Of a DNA stretch of 64,000 nucleotides, positions 27,225 through 37,472 are shown piece after piece. Numbering within the stretch: position 1 is the first letter of the stretch; every line of letters begins with the position of its first letter. Both the position numbers and the translations under genes were made by a program. The notes under the pieces are model-generated. The model was not told the DNA's origin, did no database searches, and saw only the letters and a list, made by a program, of their open reading frames with translations. Source of the DNA: Devosia sp. (GTDB lineage Bacteria > Pseudomonadota > Alphaproteobacteria > Rhizobiales > Devosiaceae). The DNA is taken from positions 1,117,010-1,181,009 of the forward strand of contig CP051235.1 of the NCBI GenBank assembly GCA_017794705.1, in the 5' to 3' direction.

Positions 27225-28088
27225 GTGGGTACGATTGTTGATCCGAAAATCGGTGTGGCACTGGGAGGCGGCGCGGCGCGCGGGCTGACCCATATTCCCT
27301 TCATCGAAGCGATGGATGAACTGGGGCTAGAGCCGCACAATATCGCCGGCACCTCCATCGGCGCGCTTTTAGGCGCCGGATGGGCGGCGGGGCTAAGCGG
27401 CAGCCAGATCCGCGAATATGCCTACGAATATCTCGGTGACCTGCGCACGATCATCGCGCGGGTCTGGACGACGCGCATGCGCTCGTTTGCCAGCCAGTTC
27501 AGGATCGGGCTTTCGGTGCAGCTTGATGCAATCGAGGTGATCAGTTCGTTCGTGCCGGACGACATGCCCAAGACCTTTGAGGAACTGAGGCATCCGCTGT
27601 CGATCATTTCGACCGATTTCAAGACCTGGCACCAGGTGGTGTTTCATACCGGACAGGTGATCCCGGCGATTGCCGCCTCCATCGCCATCCCCAGCATCTT
27701 CAAGCCGGTAGAGATCGAAGGGCGGACACTGCTGGACGGAAGCGTAGTCAATCCGTTGCCGCTGGATGTGGCGTGCCGCGGAGCGGATATATTGGTGGGG
27801 GTCGATGTGACCGGCGACGCCTCGGACTTCCAGACCGAGGGTCCGCCTTCGGTGACCAACGCGTGGATGGGGTCAGCGCAGATCATGATCCACGGACTGG
27901 TGTCGCATTCCCTGGCCGCCTATCCGCCGCACATCTATGTCCGGCCACACGTCACTCCGTTCGGTGCGATGGAGTTCTGGCGGGTGCGGGAGATCGTCAA
28001 GAGCGGCGACAAGGACAAGGAACGGTTCAAGCGGCAGTTGAGCGTCGCCATCGAGAATTTCATCGTCTCCCAGCAAAAAAGCCTTTGA
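27225..28088 (+). CDS. Patatin-like phospholipase family protein
   Basis: The 287-residue protein has the patatin catalytic set: oxyanion loop GVALGGGAARG, nucleophile elbow GTSIG (Ser about residue 44) and catalytic Asp in LLDGSVVNPLP. It is related to the RssA/NTE group of serine acyl hydrolases, so it may hydrolyse phospholipids or lysophospholipids. No signal peptide is visible. The start is GTG at 27225 with AGG upstream. Its 3' end overlaps the convergent tadA by 29 nt. Confidence 0.93.
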   Translation: MGTIVDPKIGVALGGGAARGLTHIPFIEAMDELGLEPHNIAGTSIGALLGAGWAAGLSGSQIREYAYEYLGDLRTIIARVWTTRMRSFASQFRIGLSVQLDAIEVISSFVPDDMPKTFEELRHPLSIISTDFKTWHQVVFHTGQVIPAIAASIAIPSIFKPVEIEGRTLLDGSVVNPLPLDVACRGADILVGVDVTGDASDFQTEGPPSVTNAWMGSAQIMIHGLVSHSLAAYPPHIYVRPHVTPFGAMEFWRVREIVKSGDKDKERFKRQLSVAIENFIVSQQKSL

Positions 28089-28509
28089 GCTGAGCTTCTG
28101 CCTCGGAGGCATTGAGGCCGGAGATGACTTCGGGCGCATGATGGCACGAGGCTTGCGCAAAGAAGCGCACACCATTGTCAACGGCGCCGGCTTTGGGATC
28201 CGCAGCCGCGTAGTAGAGCCGACGAATGCGCGCGTGGGAGATGGCGCCGGTGCACATGGTGCAGGGCTCAAGGGTGACATAGAGGTCGCAGTTTTCGAGG
28301 CGGCCGGTACCCACCTGATCCAGCGCGGCGCGGAGCGCCAGCATTTCGGCGTGGCCCGTGGGATCGCCCAGTTCACGCATGCGGTTACGGCCCGAGGCAA
28401 TCACTTCGCCGTTCAGCACCACGACAGCGCCCACGGGCACTTCGCCCGCCGCTTCAGCGTCGGCGGCCAGCGCCAGGGCGCGCTGCATGGGTTTTTGGTC
28501 GGCACTCAT
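28060..28509 (-). CDS. tadA: tRNA(adenine34) deaminase
   Basis: The enzyme converts A34 to inosine in tRNA-Arg(ACG). Zinc and catalytic residues are in GHAEML (His and the proton-shuttle Glu) and EPCTMCTGAISHARI (two Cys), and VPVGAVVVLNGEVI is present near the start. The 149-residue length is typical. It is convergent with the patatin gene and divergent from mutL. Confidence 0.97.
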   Translation of the reverse strand: MSADQKPMQRALALAADAEAAGEVPVGAVVVLNGEVIASGRNRMRELGDPTGHAEMLALRAALDQVGTGRLENCDLYVTLEPCTMCTGAISHARIRRLYYAAADPKAGAVDNGVRFFAQASCHHAPEVISGLNASEAEAQLKGFFAGRR

Positions 28510-28588
28510 ATGCGGTGAGTATCACGAATGCGGGCTGGTGCAATCAGCACGGGGCTTGCCTAGAGTCCCAGCAAGGAGAATCACCCCG

Positions 28589-30376
28589 ATGCCCATCCGC
28601 CGCCTGCCCGACGATCTGGTGAACCGCATTGCCGCGGGCGAGGTCGTCGAGCGCCCGGCGAGCGTGGTCAAGGAACTCGTCGAAAACGCGATCGACGCCG
28701 GGGCGACGCGCATCGCGGTAACCAGTTCGGGTGGCGGCAAAAGCCTGATCCGGGTGGCGGACAACGGCGCTGGCATGGACGAAGCCGACCTCAGACTGTC
28801 GGTGGAACGTCACGCGACCTCGAAGCTTGCCGACGATGGGCTGGACGATATTCGCTCGCTGGGATTCCGGGGCGAAGCGCTGGCGTCGATCGGTTCGGTA
28901 TCCGACCTCAGGATCCGAACGCGGCGGCATGATGCCGACGGCGGACTTGAACTGATGGTGAAGCGCGCACGGGTGGGCGAGCCGCGGCCGGTCGCCACCA
29001 ACCCCGGAACGATCGTCGAGGTTGAAAACCTGTTTGCCGCCGTGCCGGCTCGGCTGAAATTCCTCAAGACCGACCGGGCGGAAGCCGCCGCGATCACCGA
29101 CACGGTGAAGCGGCTGGCAATGGCCAACCCGCAGGTGCAATTCGTGCTCGACGGGCCGGACCGGCAGGCGGCGAATTGGGGTGCATCAGATGGCGACGGG
29201 GCGCGGGCAGAGCGTCTGGCGCAGGTGATCGGGAAGGACTTTGCCGACAATGCCGTACCTGTGGCGCATATCCGGCAGGGTGTCGTGGTGCAGGGATTGG
29301 CAGGATTGCCCACCTATTCGCGGGCCAATTCGCTCAGCCAGTTCCTGTTCGTCAACGGCCGGTCGGTGAAGGACAAGGTGCTGATGGGCGCGGTGCGGGC
29401 CGCCTATTCGGACTATCTTTTCCGCGACCGGTTTCCGGTCGTCGCGCTGTTTTTGTCGCTGCCTCCCGACCAGGTGGATGTCAATGTGCATCCGGCCAAG
29501 GCGGAAGTGCGGTTTCGCGACGCGGGACTTGTGCGGATGGCCGTTATCCGTGGGATCGAAGAGGCGCTGGACAGCGCCGGTTTCCGTGCTTCGAACACGA
29601 TGGCGGAGGCGACGCTCAACGCGTTTCAACCCCGGACAGCGGCGGCTCCAGGACCGAGCGGGCGGTCTTGGGCCGGGGCACCCTCGCCTGCTGATTTCGC
29701 TGCCGAACGTGCCGCCTATTCGCCAGCTGGTTTGAGCGGCCTGAGCGAGCCAAGCACGCGGTTCGAACCAGCGCCGCCCGACGACGTGCAGGTGGAGTTT
29801 CCGCTTGGAAGTGCGCGGGCGCAATTGTTCGAGAATTTCATCGTGTCGCAGACCGAAGCCAGCCTGCTGCTGGTCGATCAGCATGCCGCGCATGAGCGGC
29901 TGGTCTATGAGCGGTTCAAGGCGCAACTGGCGGACGGGCGGGTCGCTTCGCAGGCGCACCTGATCCCGGTGGTGGTGGAACTGAATGAGGAGGAGTGCGA
30001 CCTGCTTGAAGCGGCCTCCGGCGAGCTCGAGCACCTTGGCCTCTACCTCGACCGGTTTGGACCGCGGGCGGTGAGCGTTCGTGAAACTCCAGCGGTGCTG
30101 GGGCAAACTGATGTGGCACGTGTGGTGCGTGACCTGGCGGATGGATTGGCCGATCTTGGAGAAACCTCGGCGCTCAAACAGCGCATGGAGGCGATCATCG
30201 GACGGATGGCCTGTCACGGCTCGGTGCGCTCCGGACGGCGGCTGCGTGTGGATGAAATGAACGCGCTGTTGCGCGACATGGAAAAGACACCGCATTCCGG
30301 CCAGTGCATTCATGGCCGGCCGACCTATGTCGAACTGCACAAGGACGATATCGAGAAGCTGTTCGGGCGGCGCTAG
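28589..30376 (+). CDS. mutL: DNA mismatch repair protein MutL
   Basis: The 595-residue protein has the GHKL ATPase motifs (RIAAGEVVERPASVVKELVENAIDAG, DNGAGM, SLGFRGEALASIGSV), the transducer domain (FVNGRSVKDK, VDVNVHPAKAEVRF) and a C-terminal dimerisation domain carrying the DQHAAHERLVYE metal/endonuclease motif. The nicking motif fits organisms that lack MutH. An AAGGAG site lies 8 nt before ATG at 28589; the longer frame runs into tadA. The 3' end overlaps the convergent rsmD by 4 nt. Confidence 0.98.
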   Translation: MPIRRLPDDLVNRIAAGEVVERPASVVKELVENAIDAGATRIAVTSSGGGKSLIRVADNGAGMDEADLRLSVERHATSKLADDGLDDIRSLGFRGEALASIGSVSDLRIRTRRHDADGGLELMVKRARVGEPRPVATNPGTIVEVENLFAAVPARLKFLKTDRAEAAAITDTVKRLAMANPQVQFVLDGPDRQAANWGASDGDGARAERLAQVIGKDFADNAVPVAHIRQGVVVQGLAGLPTYSRANSLSQFLFVNGRSVKDKVLMGAVRAAYSDYLFRDRFPVVALFLSLPPDQVDVNVHPAKAEVRFRDAGLVRMAVIRGIEEALDSAGFRASNTMAEATLNAFQPRTAAAPGPSGRSWAGAPSPADFAAERAAYSPAGLSGLSEPSTRFEPAPPDDVQVEFPLGSARAQLFENFIVSQTEASLLLVDQHAAHERLVYERFKAQLADGRVASQAHLIPVVVELNEEECDLLEAASGELEHLGLYLDRFGPRAVSVRETPAVLGQTDVARVVRDLADGLADLGETSALKQRMEAIIGRMACHGSVRSGRRLRVDEMNALLRDMEKTPHSGQCIHGRPTYVELHKDDIEKLFGRR

Positions 30377-30927
30377 GAATAGCTGAGGAGACGGATGGTT
30401 GTGTCGCCGTAGTGTCGCTCGTCATCCAGGGTGAAACCGTCCGGCAGGGTGATTTCGGCATCGCGGCGTTCTTCGAGAACTATGGTGGCGCCGGGGGCGA
30501 TCCAGCGCCCGTCAGCGGCGGAGGCCAGAGCTTTTTCGCCGAGGTGCTGGCCGTAGGGCGGGTCGCAGAACACCAGATTGGCGGGCGGAATATTGCCGGC
30601 CGGGCCCATGTCGGTGGCGTCTCGGCGCAGCAGCTTGGACTGGCCGGTGACGCCGAAGCCGATCATGTGCTCGCGGATGAGGCCGCGCGATTCAGCACCC
30701 ATGTCGACGAATACCGCTGAGGTTGCCCCACGCGACAGGGCTTCAAGCCCCATGGCACCGGTGCCGGCGAAAAGGTCCAGCACACGCACATCGGTGAAGG
30801 TCGGACCGAAGCGGTTGGCGAGGATGTTGAAGACGGATTCGCGGACGCGGTCGCTGGTCGGGCGGATGGTATGATCGGACGGCGTGTTGAGTGCCTTGCC
30901 GCGGAATCTGCCGGCGACGATGCGCAT
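30373..30927 (-). CDS. rsmD: 16S rRNA (guanine966-N2)-methyltransferase
   Basis: The 184-residue protein has MRIVAGRFRGKAL, RPTSDRVRESVFNIL, LDLFAGTGAMGLEALSRGA and the catalytic LVFCDPPYG, all RsmD signatures. It methylates G966 of 16S rRNA. Its start overlaps the stop of the pseudouridine synthase gene by one base (TGATG), so the two RNA-modification genes are coupled. Confidence 0.97.
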   Translation of the reverse strand: MRIVAGRFRGKALNTPSDHTIRPTSDRVRESVFNILANRFGPTFTDVRVLDLFAGTGAMGLEALSRGATSAVFVDMGAESRGLIREHMIGFGVTGQSKLLRRDATDMGPAGNIPPANLVFCDPPYGQHLGEKALASAADGRWIAPGATIVLEERRDAEITLPDGFTLDDERHYGDTTIRLLSYS

Positions 30928-32135
30928 CAGGGCCGGCCGCGGTCACCAGTGCTGCCGCGGGGACGCGGCGGACGGGCGGGGCGGTCGACGTTGCGGGCCG
31001 GGCGCTCACCTTGCGGGCGGTCACCGCGAGGACCGTCATTTCGAGGACTATCCTTGCGCGGGCCGCGCGGCTTGTCACGGCTTTTGCCGCTTGGCTTGCC
31101 GGAAAACTTGCCCTTCGGACGGGCGTCCCTGCCCGGCTTCCGGTCATCCTTCTTCTTGGCTTTCGGCTCGAACTCCTCAGGCGGACGGCCATCGGAGAAC
31201 AGGACACGACGGGTTTCGGGCGCTTCGGGCTCCTTGCGCGGGCGGGCCGGCTGGTCGCGGAAACGGCCCTGACGGCCGTGCTTGACCTCGCGTTCGCGGG
31301 CCGGTTCGGCTGGCTTGCGACGGGAAGGTGCGGCGGGCGGCACCACCGGATCGGGGAGCGGCGAGTCGAAATCGACGCCTGCTTCGGCGGCCAGTTTCTT
31401 ACCCAGCTGGTCGCGCAGCATCTTGTGCTTGACGGTGTCGACGGCATCGACCGGCAGGTCGCCAAGCTGGAAGGGGCCGAACGAAACGCGGATCAACCGG
31501 TTGACGTCGAGCCCCAGCGCGCCGAGCACATTCTTGATCTCTCGGTTCTTGCCCTCGCGCAAGGCGACATTGATCCAGACATTGCTGCCCTGAACGCGCT
31601 CGATTTCGGCGTCGATGCGGCCATATTTGACGCCTTCGACCTCGATGCCCTTCTTCAAGGCGTCGAGTTGAGCCTGTTCGACCTTGCCGTGGGCTCGGAC
31701 CCGATAGCGGCGCAACCAGCCGGTCGAGGGCAATTCAAGCACGCGTTTGAGCCCGCCGTCATTGGTGAGCAGCAGCAGGCCCTCGGTATTGATGTCGAGG
31801 CGGCCGACGGTCATGACGCGGGGCAGACCCTTGGTGGCCAGATCCTCGAAGATGGTGGGGCGGCCCTCGGGATCTCGCTCGGTGACCACCTTGCCGGCGG
31901 GCTTGTGATAAAGCCACAGGCGCGTGCCCTGGCGCTGACGCAGCGGCTCACCGTCGACGGTGATATGGTCATCGTCGGTGACGTTGAAGGCGGGTGTGCG
32001 AACGGGTTTGGAATTGACCAGCACGCGACCGGCAGCGATCCACTCCTCGGCCTGACGGCGCGAGCAGAGGCCGGCGCGGGCGATGACCTTGGCCAAGCGG
32101 TCGCCCGCCGCTGCGGGTTTGCGGCTTTCTGCCAT
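30927..32135 (-). CDS. 23S rRNA pseudouridine synthase (RluB/RsuA family) with long basic C-terminal tail
   Basis: An N-terminal S4 RNA-binding domain (RLAKVIARAGLCSRRQAEEWIAAGRVLVN) precedes the catalytic domain, whose Asp lies in VGRLDINTEGLLLLTNDG. Other RluB blocks are WLYHKPAGKVVTE and EGKNREIKNVLGALG. Beyond about residue 270 the protein carries a 130-residue Lys/Arg/Pro/Gly/Asp-rich tail (KPSGKSRDKPRGPRKDSPR-like repeats) that is probably disordered and binds RNA. ATG at 32135 with GGA upstream is preferred to a TTG four codons earlier. RluB would modify U2605 of 23S rRNA (family knowledge). Confidence 0.95.
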   Translation of the reverse strand: MAESRKPAAAGDRLAKVIARAGLCSRRQAEEWIAAGRVLVNSKPVRTPAFNVTDDDHITVDGEPLRQRQGTRLWLYHKPAGKVVTERDPEGRPTIFEDLATKGLPRVMTVGRLDINTEGLLLLTNDGGLKRVLELPSTGWLRRYRVRAHGKVEQAQLDALKKGIEVEGVKYGRIDAEIERVQGSNVWINVALREGKNREIKNVLGALGLDVNRLIRVSFGPFQLGDLPVDAVDTVKHKMLRDQLGKKLAAEAGVDFDSPLPDPVVPPAAPSRRKPAEPAREREVKHGRQGRFRDQPARPRKEPEAPETRRVLFSDGRPPEEFEPKAKKKDDRKPGRDARPKGKFSGKPSGKSRDKPRGPRKDSPRNDGPRGDRPQGERPARNVDRPARPPRPRGSTGDRGRP

Positions 32136-32164
32136 TGTTGTTTCCAATCAGTCTGGCGCGGAGC

Positions 32165-32803
32165 CTAGTTGGCCTGCAGGGCCGCACGGATTTCAGGCGG
32201 ACAGTTGGGATCGTTCAGCGGCACCAGATCGCCGTTCGGCGCCAGGCAGATCAGATCCTGATTGTTGACCGTCGTGAAATATTCGTCGGGCGGCAGGTAG
32301 AGCGGACGGTCACCCTGTCGCGTCACGATGCCTCCAGCCTGCATGCGGGCGGCGAGCTGGCGCGATTCGTCCTCGGTCAGCGGACGGCCGGAAATGGAAC
32401 GGATATCGACGACACGGGCATTGCGCATGCGGTCAAGGTCAGCCTGGGAAATGCCGGCAACGTCGATCTGCACGGTGTCGGAATCCTCGGGCAATTCGCT
32501 GGCCCGCGATTCTGCCGGGGGCGGCAATGCGGAGCCGTCGGTGGGCAGCACGAGCGGAGCGCGCGGGCCCTGCAATTCGGGCTTTTCGTCTTGCGGGATC
32601 ATGCCGACGCCCTGCAACGTCGAGGTCATGACTTCACGCTCGAAGGTCTCGAAGTCGGTGAAGGCATTGGTGCCTTCAACGGTGGTGCAGGCACCAAGGG
32701 CAAGCAGCAGAAGGCCGGCCGCGGGCGCAACGGCCAGCCGAATGCGCGCATTCCGGCCCGCGAAAACGCCGCGCGAATTCGGCAAATTGTCGATCACGTT
32801 CAT
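32165..32803 (-). CDS. Predicted lipoprotein upstream of the pseudouridine synthase gene
   Basis: The ATG at 32803 (212 residues) gives a long N-terminal region, then a hydrophobic segment AVAPAAGLLLLALGAC ending in a lipobox (LGAC). The mature part starts TTVEGTNAFTDFETFEREVMTSTLQGVGMIP and contains Pro-rich and acidic linkers. A C-terminal section (PEDEYFTTVNNQDLICLAPNG-like) has one Cys pair (LICLAP, PNCPPEI). I do not recognise a family. Lipoproteins near lspA occur in many alphaproteobacteria (for example the BamF/DUF3035 type), but the characteristic motif is not evident here. It is convergent with nothing and co-directional with the genes on both sides. Confidence 0.8.
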   Translation of the reverse strand: MNVIDNLPNSRGVFAGRNARIRLAVAPAAGLLLLALGACTTVEGTNAFTDFETFEREVMTSTLQGVGMIPQDEKPELQGPRAPLVLPTDGSALPPPAESRASELPEDSDTVQIDVAGISQADLDRMRNARVVDIRSISGRPLTEDESRQLAARMQAGGIVTRQGDRPLYLPPDEYFTTVNNQDLICLAPNGDLVPLNDPNCPPEIRAALQAN

Positions 32804-32899
32804 AACTCTACTGCCCTCTTGGCCGGCTGCTTCCCGCACCCAATCCGATCAATCATAATCAAACACCGCGCGTATAGCCAGAATCTGGCAGCATTGCGG

Positions 32900-33391
32900 T
32901 TAAGCTTTCACCTCAGGTTTGGCAAACAGCAGGTCGATGATCAACAGGATGGCGCCGGTTGTGATCGCCATGTCGGCGATGTTGAACACATAAAACGACC
33001 ATGTGCCCGAATAGAAATGGAAAAAATCGGCAACGGCTCCGTAGAATACCCTGTCGAGCGCATTGGACACCGCGCCGCCCAGACAGAAAGCAAGCGCCAG
33101 CCGAAGGCGCAGCCCCTCGGCCTTGATCCACCAGCCGATCAGCAGCGCCATGGCCAGCCCGATGACCATGGCCAGAACGAAGGTGGGGACGCCGGAGAGC
33201 ATGCCGTAGGAAATGCCGGTGTTCCACAAAAGCACATAGTCGAAAAACGGGGTCACCTGAATGCGTTCACCGCCCGTCCAGCCGGCCAGATCAACCTGAT
33301 AGAACTTGTGGGCGCGGTCGATGAAAAAGACCAGCCCGGCAAGGGCCAGGCTGATCAGGGCTGATGAACGGCTGCCGGCGATAAGGCTCAT
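32900..33391 (-). CDS. lspA: Lipoprotein signal peptidase (signal peptidase II)
   Basis: The membrane aspartic protease cleaves prolipoproteins at the lipidated Cys. The 163-residue protein has four helices and the two catalytic Asp motifs, [17 protein letters not shown] and FNIADMAIT, with [10 protein letters not shown] before them. The N-terminal DRAHK replaces the more common DQxSK. Its ATG overlaps the ileS stop (ATGA), so lspA is translationally coupled to ileS. The longer frame to 33493 lies inside ileS. Confidence 0.97.
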   Translation of the reverse strand: MSLIAGSRSSALISLALAGLVFFIDRAHKFYQVDLAGWTGGERIQVTPFFDYVLLWNTGISYGMLSGVPTFVLAMVIGLAMALLIGWWIKAEGLRLRLALAFCLGGAVSNALDRVFYGAVADFFHFYSGTWSFYVFNIADMAITTGAILLIIDLLFAKPEVKA

Positions 33392-36315
33392 GCAGGGCCC
33401 GCCAGGACGTCGAGTTCCCGCATGGCGGCAGCATCGCGGGCGGAGAGGTCCGGATAGTCCGGGTCCGAGCCGACGTCGCTGGTCACCTTCCACGAGCGTG
33501 CACAGCGCGTGCCTTCGGCGCGGGCGAAGACGACGGAGACGCCGGGGACTTCGTCCAGCCGGAAAGCTTCGGAAGGGCCTTCGTTCTGCAGAACCTCGAT
33601 GCCCGAGGTGATCGAGATTTCGGCCATGTCCTGCCCGTGCAGGGCCACGTAAAGGTCTGTGTCAGCGACATAGACCTTCGGTGCGGCTTCCAGCGAGGAG
33701 CCGATGTTCTTGTCCTTGCGCTGCAATTCCAGCGCCCCGGTGATAACGCGGCGGACGGTGCGGATCTTGTGCCACTTGGCTTCTAGTTCAGCATTGGCCC
33801 AGTCGGCGGGGACATCGGGGAAAGTCTGCAAGTGAACCGACGCTCCATCTTCCGGGTGCCGCTCGAGCCAGACCTCTTCCATTGTGAAGGCAAGGATCGG
33901 GGCCAGCCAGGTGGTGAGGCAGCCGTAGAGATTATCGAGCACGGTCAGGGCCGAGCGGCGGGTGACCGAGGAGATCGGGTCGCAATAAAGCGCGTCCTTG
34001 CGGATGTCAAAGTAGAAGGCCGAAAGTTCGAGGTTCATGAAGTTCGACAGGGTCGAGACGACGCGCTTGTAGTCGAAGTCGCGGTAGGCCTGGCGCACCG
34101 TCTTGTCGAGAGTGGCGAGCCGCGACAGGATCAATTGCTCCAACTCGGGCATGTCAGTGGTGGCCACAGCTTCTTCGGGCTTGTAGTGCGCGAGATTGCC
34201 GAGCATCCAGCGGAACGTGTTGCGGAGCTTTCTGTAATTGTCGACGTTGGTCTTGATGATTTCGTCGCCCAGACGCTGGTCTTCCCAATAGTCGGACGAG
34301 GCGACCCACAGGCGTAGGATATCGGCGCCGTAGGTCTTGATGATGTCCTGCGGGGCGACATTGTTGTTCAACGACTTGGACATCTTGCGGCCCTCGGCGT
34401 CGAGAGTGAAGCCGTGGGTAAGCACTGCGTCATAGGGCGCGCGTCCATTGGTGCCGCAGCTTTCAAGAAGCGAGGAATGGAACCAGCCGCGATGCTGGTC
34501 GGAGCCTTCGAGATATAGTGAGGCCGGCCATTTCAGATGCGGCCACTTCTCCCGATTGCGCAGGACGAACTGGTGGGTCGAGCCGCTGTCGAACCAGACG
34601 TCGAGAATGTCTGTGACCTGATGCCACTCGGTCGCGTCATATTCGTTGCCGAGGAAGCGCTGAGCGGCCCCTTCGGCGAACCAGGCATCAGCGCCTTCAG
34701 TCTCGAACGCTTCGAAGATACGGGCGTTGACCGCCTCGTCCTTGAGGACCGTGCCGTCGTCCTTGACGAACACAGCGATCGGCACGCCCCAGGCGCGTTG
34801 GCGCGACAGCACCCAGTCGGGCCGGTCAGCGATCATGGCGCGCAACCGGTTCTGGCCCTGTTTGGGGACAAAGCGCGTGTTGTCGATTGAGGTCAGGGCG
34901 CGGGTGCGCAGCGTGTCCTTCGCGCCGCCATCCAGCGGCTTGTCCATATAGACGAACCATTGCGGCGTATTGCGGAAGATGATCGGCTTTTTCGACCGCC
35001 AGGAATGCGGGTACTGGTGCTTGAGGCGGCCACGGGCGAACAGGCTGTTCTTCTCGATCAGAGCAGTGATGACGCGCTGGTTGGCGTCGCCCTTCTTGCC
35101 CTTGTCATCGAGCACGCGTGCGGCACCGCCTTCGGCATCGGGGCCGAAGCCGGGGGCGTCGCTGGTGTAGTAGCCGGCGTCGTCGACTGTGAAGGGAATG
35201 GTGGAGGAGATACCGCGCGCTTCGAGATCGCGGGCGTTGCTCATCCAGATTTCAAAGTCATCCGCGCCGTGCCCAGGAGCGGTGTGCACGAAGCCGGTAC
35301 CGGCATCGTCGGTAACGTGATCGCCGTCGAGCAGGGGCACCGAGAAGTTGTAGCCGCCACCGAAACCGGCGAGCGGATGGGACAAGGTCATTGCGGCAAG
35401 CTCGTCGGATGTCACATCCGACAAACGATTGAACGTGAGCTTGGCCTTTTCGGCACATTCGGCGGCCAGTGTGTCGGCGAAGATGAGTTTTTCACCGGGC
35501 TGGGGACCGAAGTCATTCTCTGCACCCGTTACTTCGTATAAGCCGTAGGCGATCTTGGACGAGAAGGAGACAGCGCGGTTGCCGGGAATGGTCCACGGGG
35601 TCGTGGTCCAGATCACGACACTTTTTTCGGAACCAAGCACCGGAAATTTCACCCAGATCACATCGCTTTCGTGATCGTCATACTCGATCTCGGCTTCGGC
35701 CAGCGCAGTGCGTTCGACCACCGACCACATGACGGGCTTGGAGCCGCGATAAAGCTGGCCGGACATGGCGAATTTGTGCAGTTCGGCGGCGATGACCGCT
35801 TCTGCTTCATAGGCCATGGTGGTGTAGGGATTCTGCCAGTCACCGGTGATGCCGAGGCGCTTGAATTCCTCGCGCTGCACGTCGATCCAGTGCGAGGCGA
35901 AATCACGGCATTCCTTGCGGAATTCGTTGATCGGCACTTCGTCCTTGTTCTTGCCCTTGGCCCGGTACTGCTCCTCGATCTTCCATTCGATGGGCAGGCC
36001 ATGGCAGTCCCACCCCGGCACGTAGGCGGCGTTGTAGCCCAGCATCTGGTGCGAGCGCGTGACAAGGTCCTTGAGAACCTTGTTCAGCGCATGGCCGATA
36101 TGGATGTTGCCATTGGCGTAGGGCGGGCCGTCGTGGAGCGTGTATTTTTCGCGATCCTTGGACTGATCGCGGAGCTTTTCGTAGATGTCCATGTCTTCCC
36201 AGCGCTGCAGCCATTCAGGCTCGCGGGCAGGCAGGCCGGCGCGCATGGGAAAATCGGTTTTGGGCAGGAACAGCGTATCGGAATAATCGCGTTCCGTTGT
36301 GGCGGTATCAGTCAT
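33388..36315 (-). CDS. ileS: Isoleucyl-tRNA synthetase
   Basis: This class I synthetase has HIGH in [17 protein letters not shown] in [10 protein letters not shown], and the editing domain between them ([27 protein letters not shown]). About 975 residues is the usual bacterial length. The C-terminal zinc module is degenerate: only [10 protein letters not shown] remains of the usual two Cys-x2-Cys pairs, so zinc binding is probably lost. ATG at 36315 follows GGATGAAA; an in-frame ATG lies two codons upstream. It is followed by lspA with an ATGA overlap. Confidence 0.98.
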   Translation of the reverse strand: MTDTATTERDYSDTLFLPKTDFPMRAGLPAREPEWLQRWEDMDIYEKLRDQSKDREKYTLHDGPPYANGNIHIGHALNKVLKDLVTRSHQMLGYNAAYVPGWDCHGLPIEWKIEEQYRAKGKNKDEVPINEFRKECRDFASHWIDVQREEFKRLGITGDWQNPYTTMAYEAEAVIAAELHKFAMSGQLYRGSKPVMWSVVERTALAEAEIEYDDHESDVIWVKFPVLGSEKSVVIWTTTPWTIPGNRAVSFSSKIAYGLYEVTGAENDFGPQPGEKLIFADTLAAECAEKAKLTFNRLSDVTSDELAAMTLSHPLAGFGGGYNFSVPLLDGDHVTDDAGTGFVHTAPGHGADDFEIWMSNARDLEARGISSTIPFTVDDAGYYTSDAPGFGPDAEGGAARVLDDKGKKGDANQRVITALIEKNSLFARGRLKHQYPHSWRSKKPIIFRNTPQWFVYMDKPLDGGAKDTLRTRALTSIDNTRFVPKQGQNRLRAMIADRPDWVLSRQRAWGVPIAVFVKDDGTVLKDEAVNARIFEAFETEGADAWFAEGAAQRFLGNEYDATEWHQVTDILDVWFDSGSTHQFVLRNREKWPHLKWPASLYLEGSDQHRGWFHSSLLESCGTNGRAPYDAVLTHGFTLDAEGRKMSKSLNNNVAPQDIIKTYGADILRLWVASSDYWEDQRLGDEIIKTNVDNYRKLRNTFRWMLGNLAHYKPEEAVATTDMPELEQLILSRLATLDKTVRQAYRDFDYKRVVSTLSNFMNLELSAFYFDIRKDALYCDPISSVTRRSALTVLDNLYGCLTTWLAPILAFTMEEVWLERHPEDGASVHLQTFPDVPADWANAELEAKWHKIRTVRRVITGALELQRKDKNIGSSLEAAPKVYVADTDLYVALHGQDMAEISITSGIEVLQNEGPSEAFRLDEVPGVSVVFARAEGTRCARSWKVTSDVGSDPDYPDLSARDAAAMRELDVLAGPA

Positions 36316-36401
36316 TTTCATCCAATGAGATCGAAGGGGATTATCAGTCCGGCATGCGGCTGCCGGGGCACGCGGTTTGGCACGGGATAGAGGCTTTACC
36401 C

Positions 36402-37445
36402 CTATCCCCTGATAATGAACCCCAGGTCGGCATCGAGCGGTGAAATCGGCTTCACCGCGGCCAGTGTCTCTTTCGCTTTCACGCTGTCGGCATCCATTTG
36501 AGCGATCAGTTCGTCAAGCCCGTCGAAGGTCATTTGTCCACGGATATGGCTTATTAGCGCCACTTCCAGCACTTGGCCATAGATATCCTCGTCGAAATCG
36601 AAAATGTGGACCTCGAAGGGCGAGTGGTGAATGTCGAACATGGGCTTGCCGAAACTGGCGACACCGTCGAGCAGCCGTTCACCCAGTTTGACGCGGGTGG
36701 CGTAGATGCCCTGGGCCATAAGCGTATTGGGCGGCAGCATGAAATTGGCGGTCGGATAGCCCAGCAGGCGGCCGCGCTGGTCGCCGGTCACCACGGTGCC
36801 TTCTATGATCCAGTGATAGCCGAGAAGCTGGTTGGCCATGTCCAGCGCACCGGTATTGAGTGCGGCACGGATCCGCGAGGAGGAAATGGTGTCATCGGCG
36901 GATTGCAGGAGGCCGAGCTGTATGACTTCGAAACCGTGCCGCTGGCCCTCGTTGCGCAGGAATTCCGGACTGCCCTTGCGGCCCTTGCCGAAGTGGAAAT
37001 CCTCGCCGACCGCGACGGCGCTGGCGCCGAGCGCATCAACGATGAAGCGCTGGACGAAATCTTCGGCTTCGACCGCTGCCAGTTCGCGGCTGAAGGTCAT
37101 GATGGCGATGCCGTCGAGTCCCATAGCCTCGGCGACCCGCGACTTGGCCCTGCCCGGCGTCAGCCGGAACATAAACGGTTCGGGCGCGAAGACATCCCGC
37201 GGGTGCGGCTCGAAGGTGAGGATGATGGTGGGCTTGCCCAGTTCATCGGCGCGCGCCTTGGCAGCGCTGAGAACGGTCTGGTGCCCCCGGTGCATGCCGT
37301 CGAAATTGCCGATGGCCACCACGCCGCCCTTGAGCGCTGGCGGCACGGAATCAAGACCGTCTAGCATGGGAAAGGCTGACACGAGGCTCTCCAGACTGTC
37401 AGAGGAAGCGGGGCGGAAACTGCCCTGTTCGGTTTGGGTTGGCAA
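36402..37445 (-). CDS. ribF: Bifunctional riboflavin kinase / FAD synthetase
   Basis: The protein makes FMN and FAD. The N-terminal FAD synthetase has [19 protein letters not shown] and [21 protein letters not shown] follows, and the C-terminal riboflavin kinase has the [15 protein letters not shown] and [13 protein letters not shown] motifs. At 347 residues it is a little longer than average because of a Ser-rich N-terminus; an ATG at residue 27 (MLDGLDS) is a possible alternative start. It lies 80 bp upstream of ileS, co-directional, and follows the HAD gene. Confidence 0.97.
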   Translation of the reverse strand: MPTQTEQGSFRPASSDSLESLVSAFPMLDGLDSVPPALKGGVVAIGNFDGMHRGHQTVLSAAKARADELGKPTIILTFEPHPRDVFAPEPFMFRLTPGRAKSRVAEAMGLDGIAIMTFSRELAAVEAEDFVQRFIVDALGASAVAVGEDFHFGKGRKGSPEFLRNEGQRHGFEVIQLGLLQSADDTISSSRIRAALNTGALDMANQLLGYHWIIEGTVVTGDQRGRLLGYPTANFMLPPNTLMAQGIYATRVKLGERLLDGVASFGKPMFDIHHSPFEVHIFDFDEDIYGQVLEVALISHIRGQMTFDGLDELIAQMDADSVKAKETLAAVKPISPLDADLGFIIRG

Positions 37446-37472
37446 GATGCGGGGGAAATAGGTGCTTGCGGC

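Noticed and set aside
30891..32168. 425-codon frame on the plus strand
   Set aside because: Antisense shadow of the pseudouridine synthase gene; no signals.
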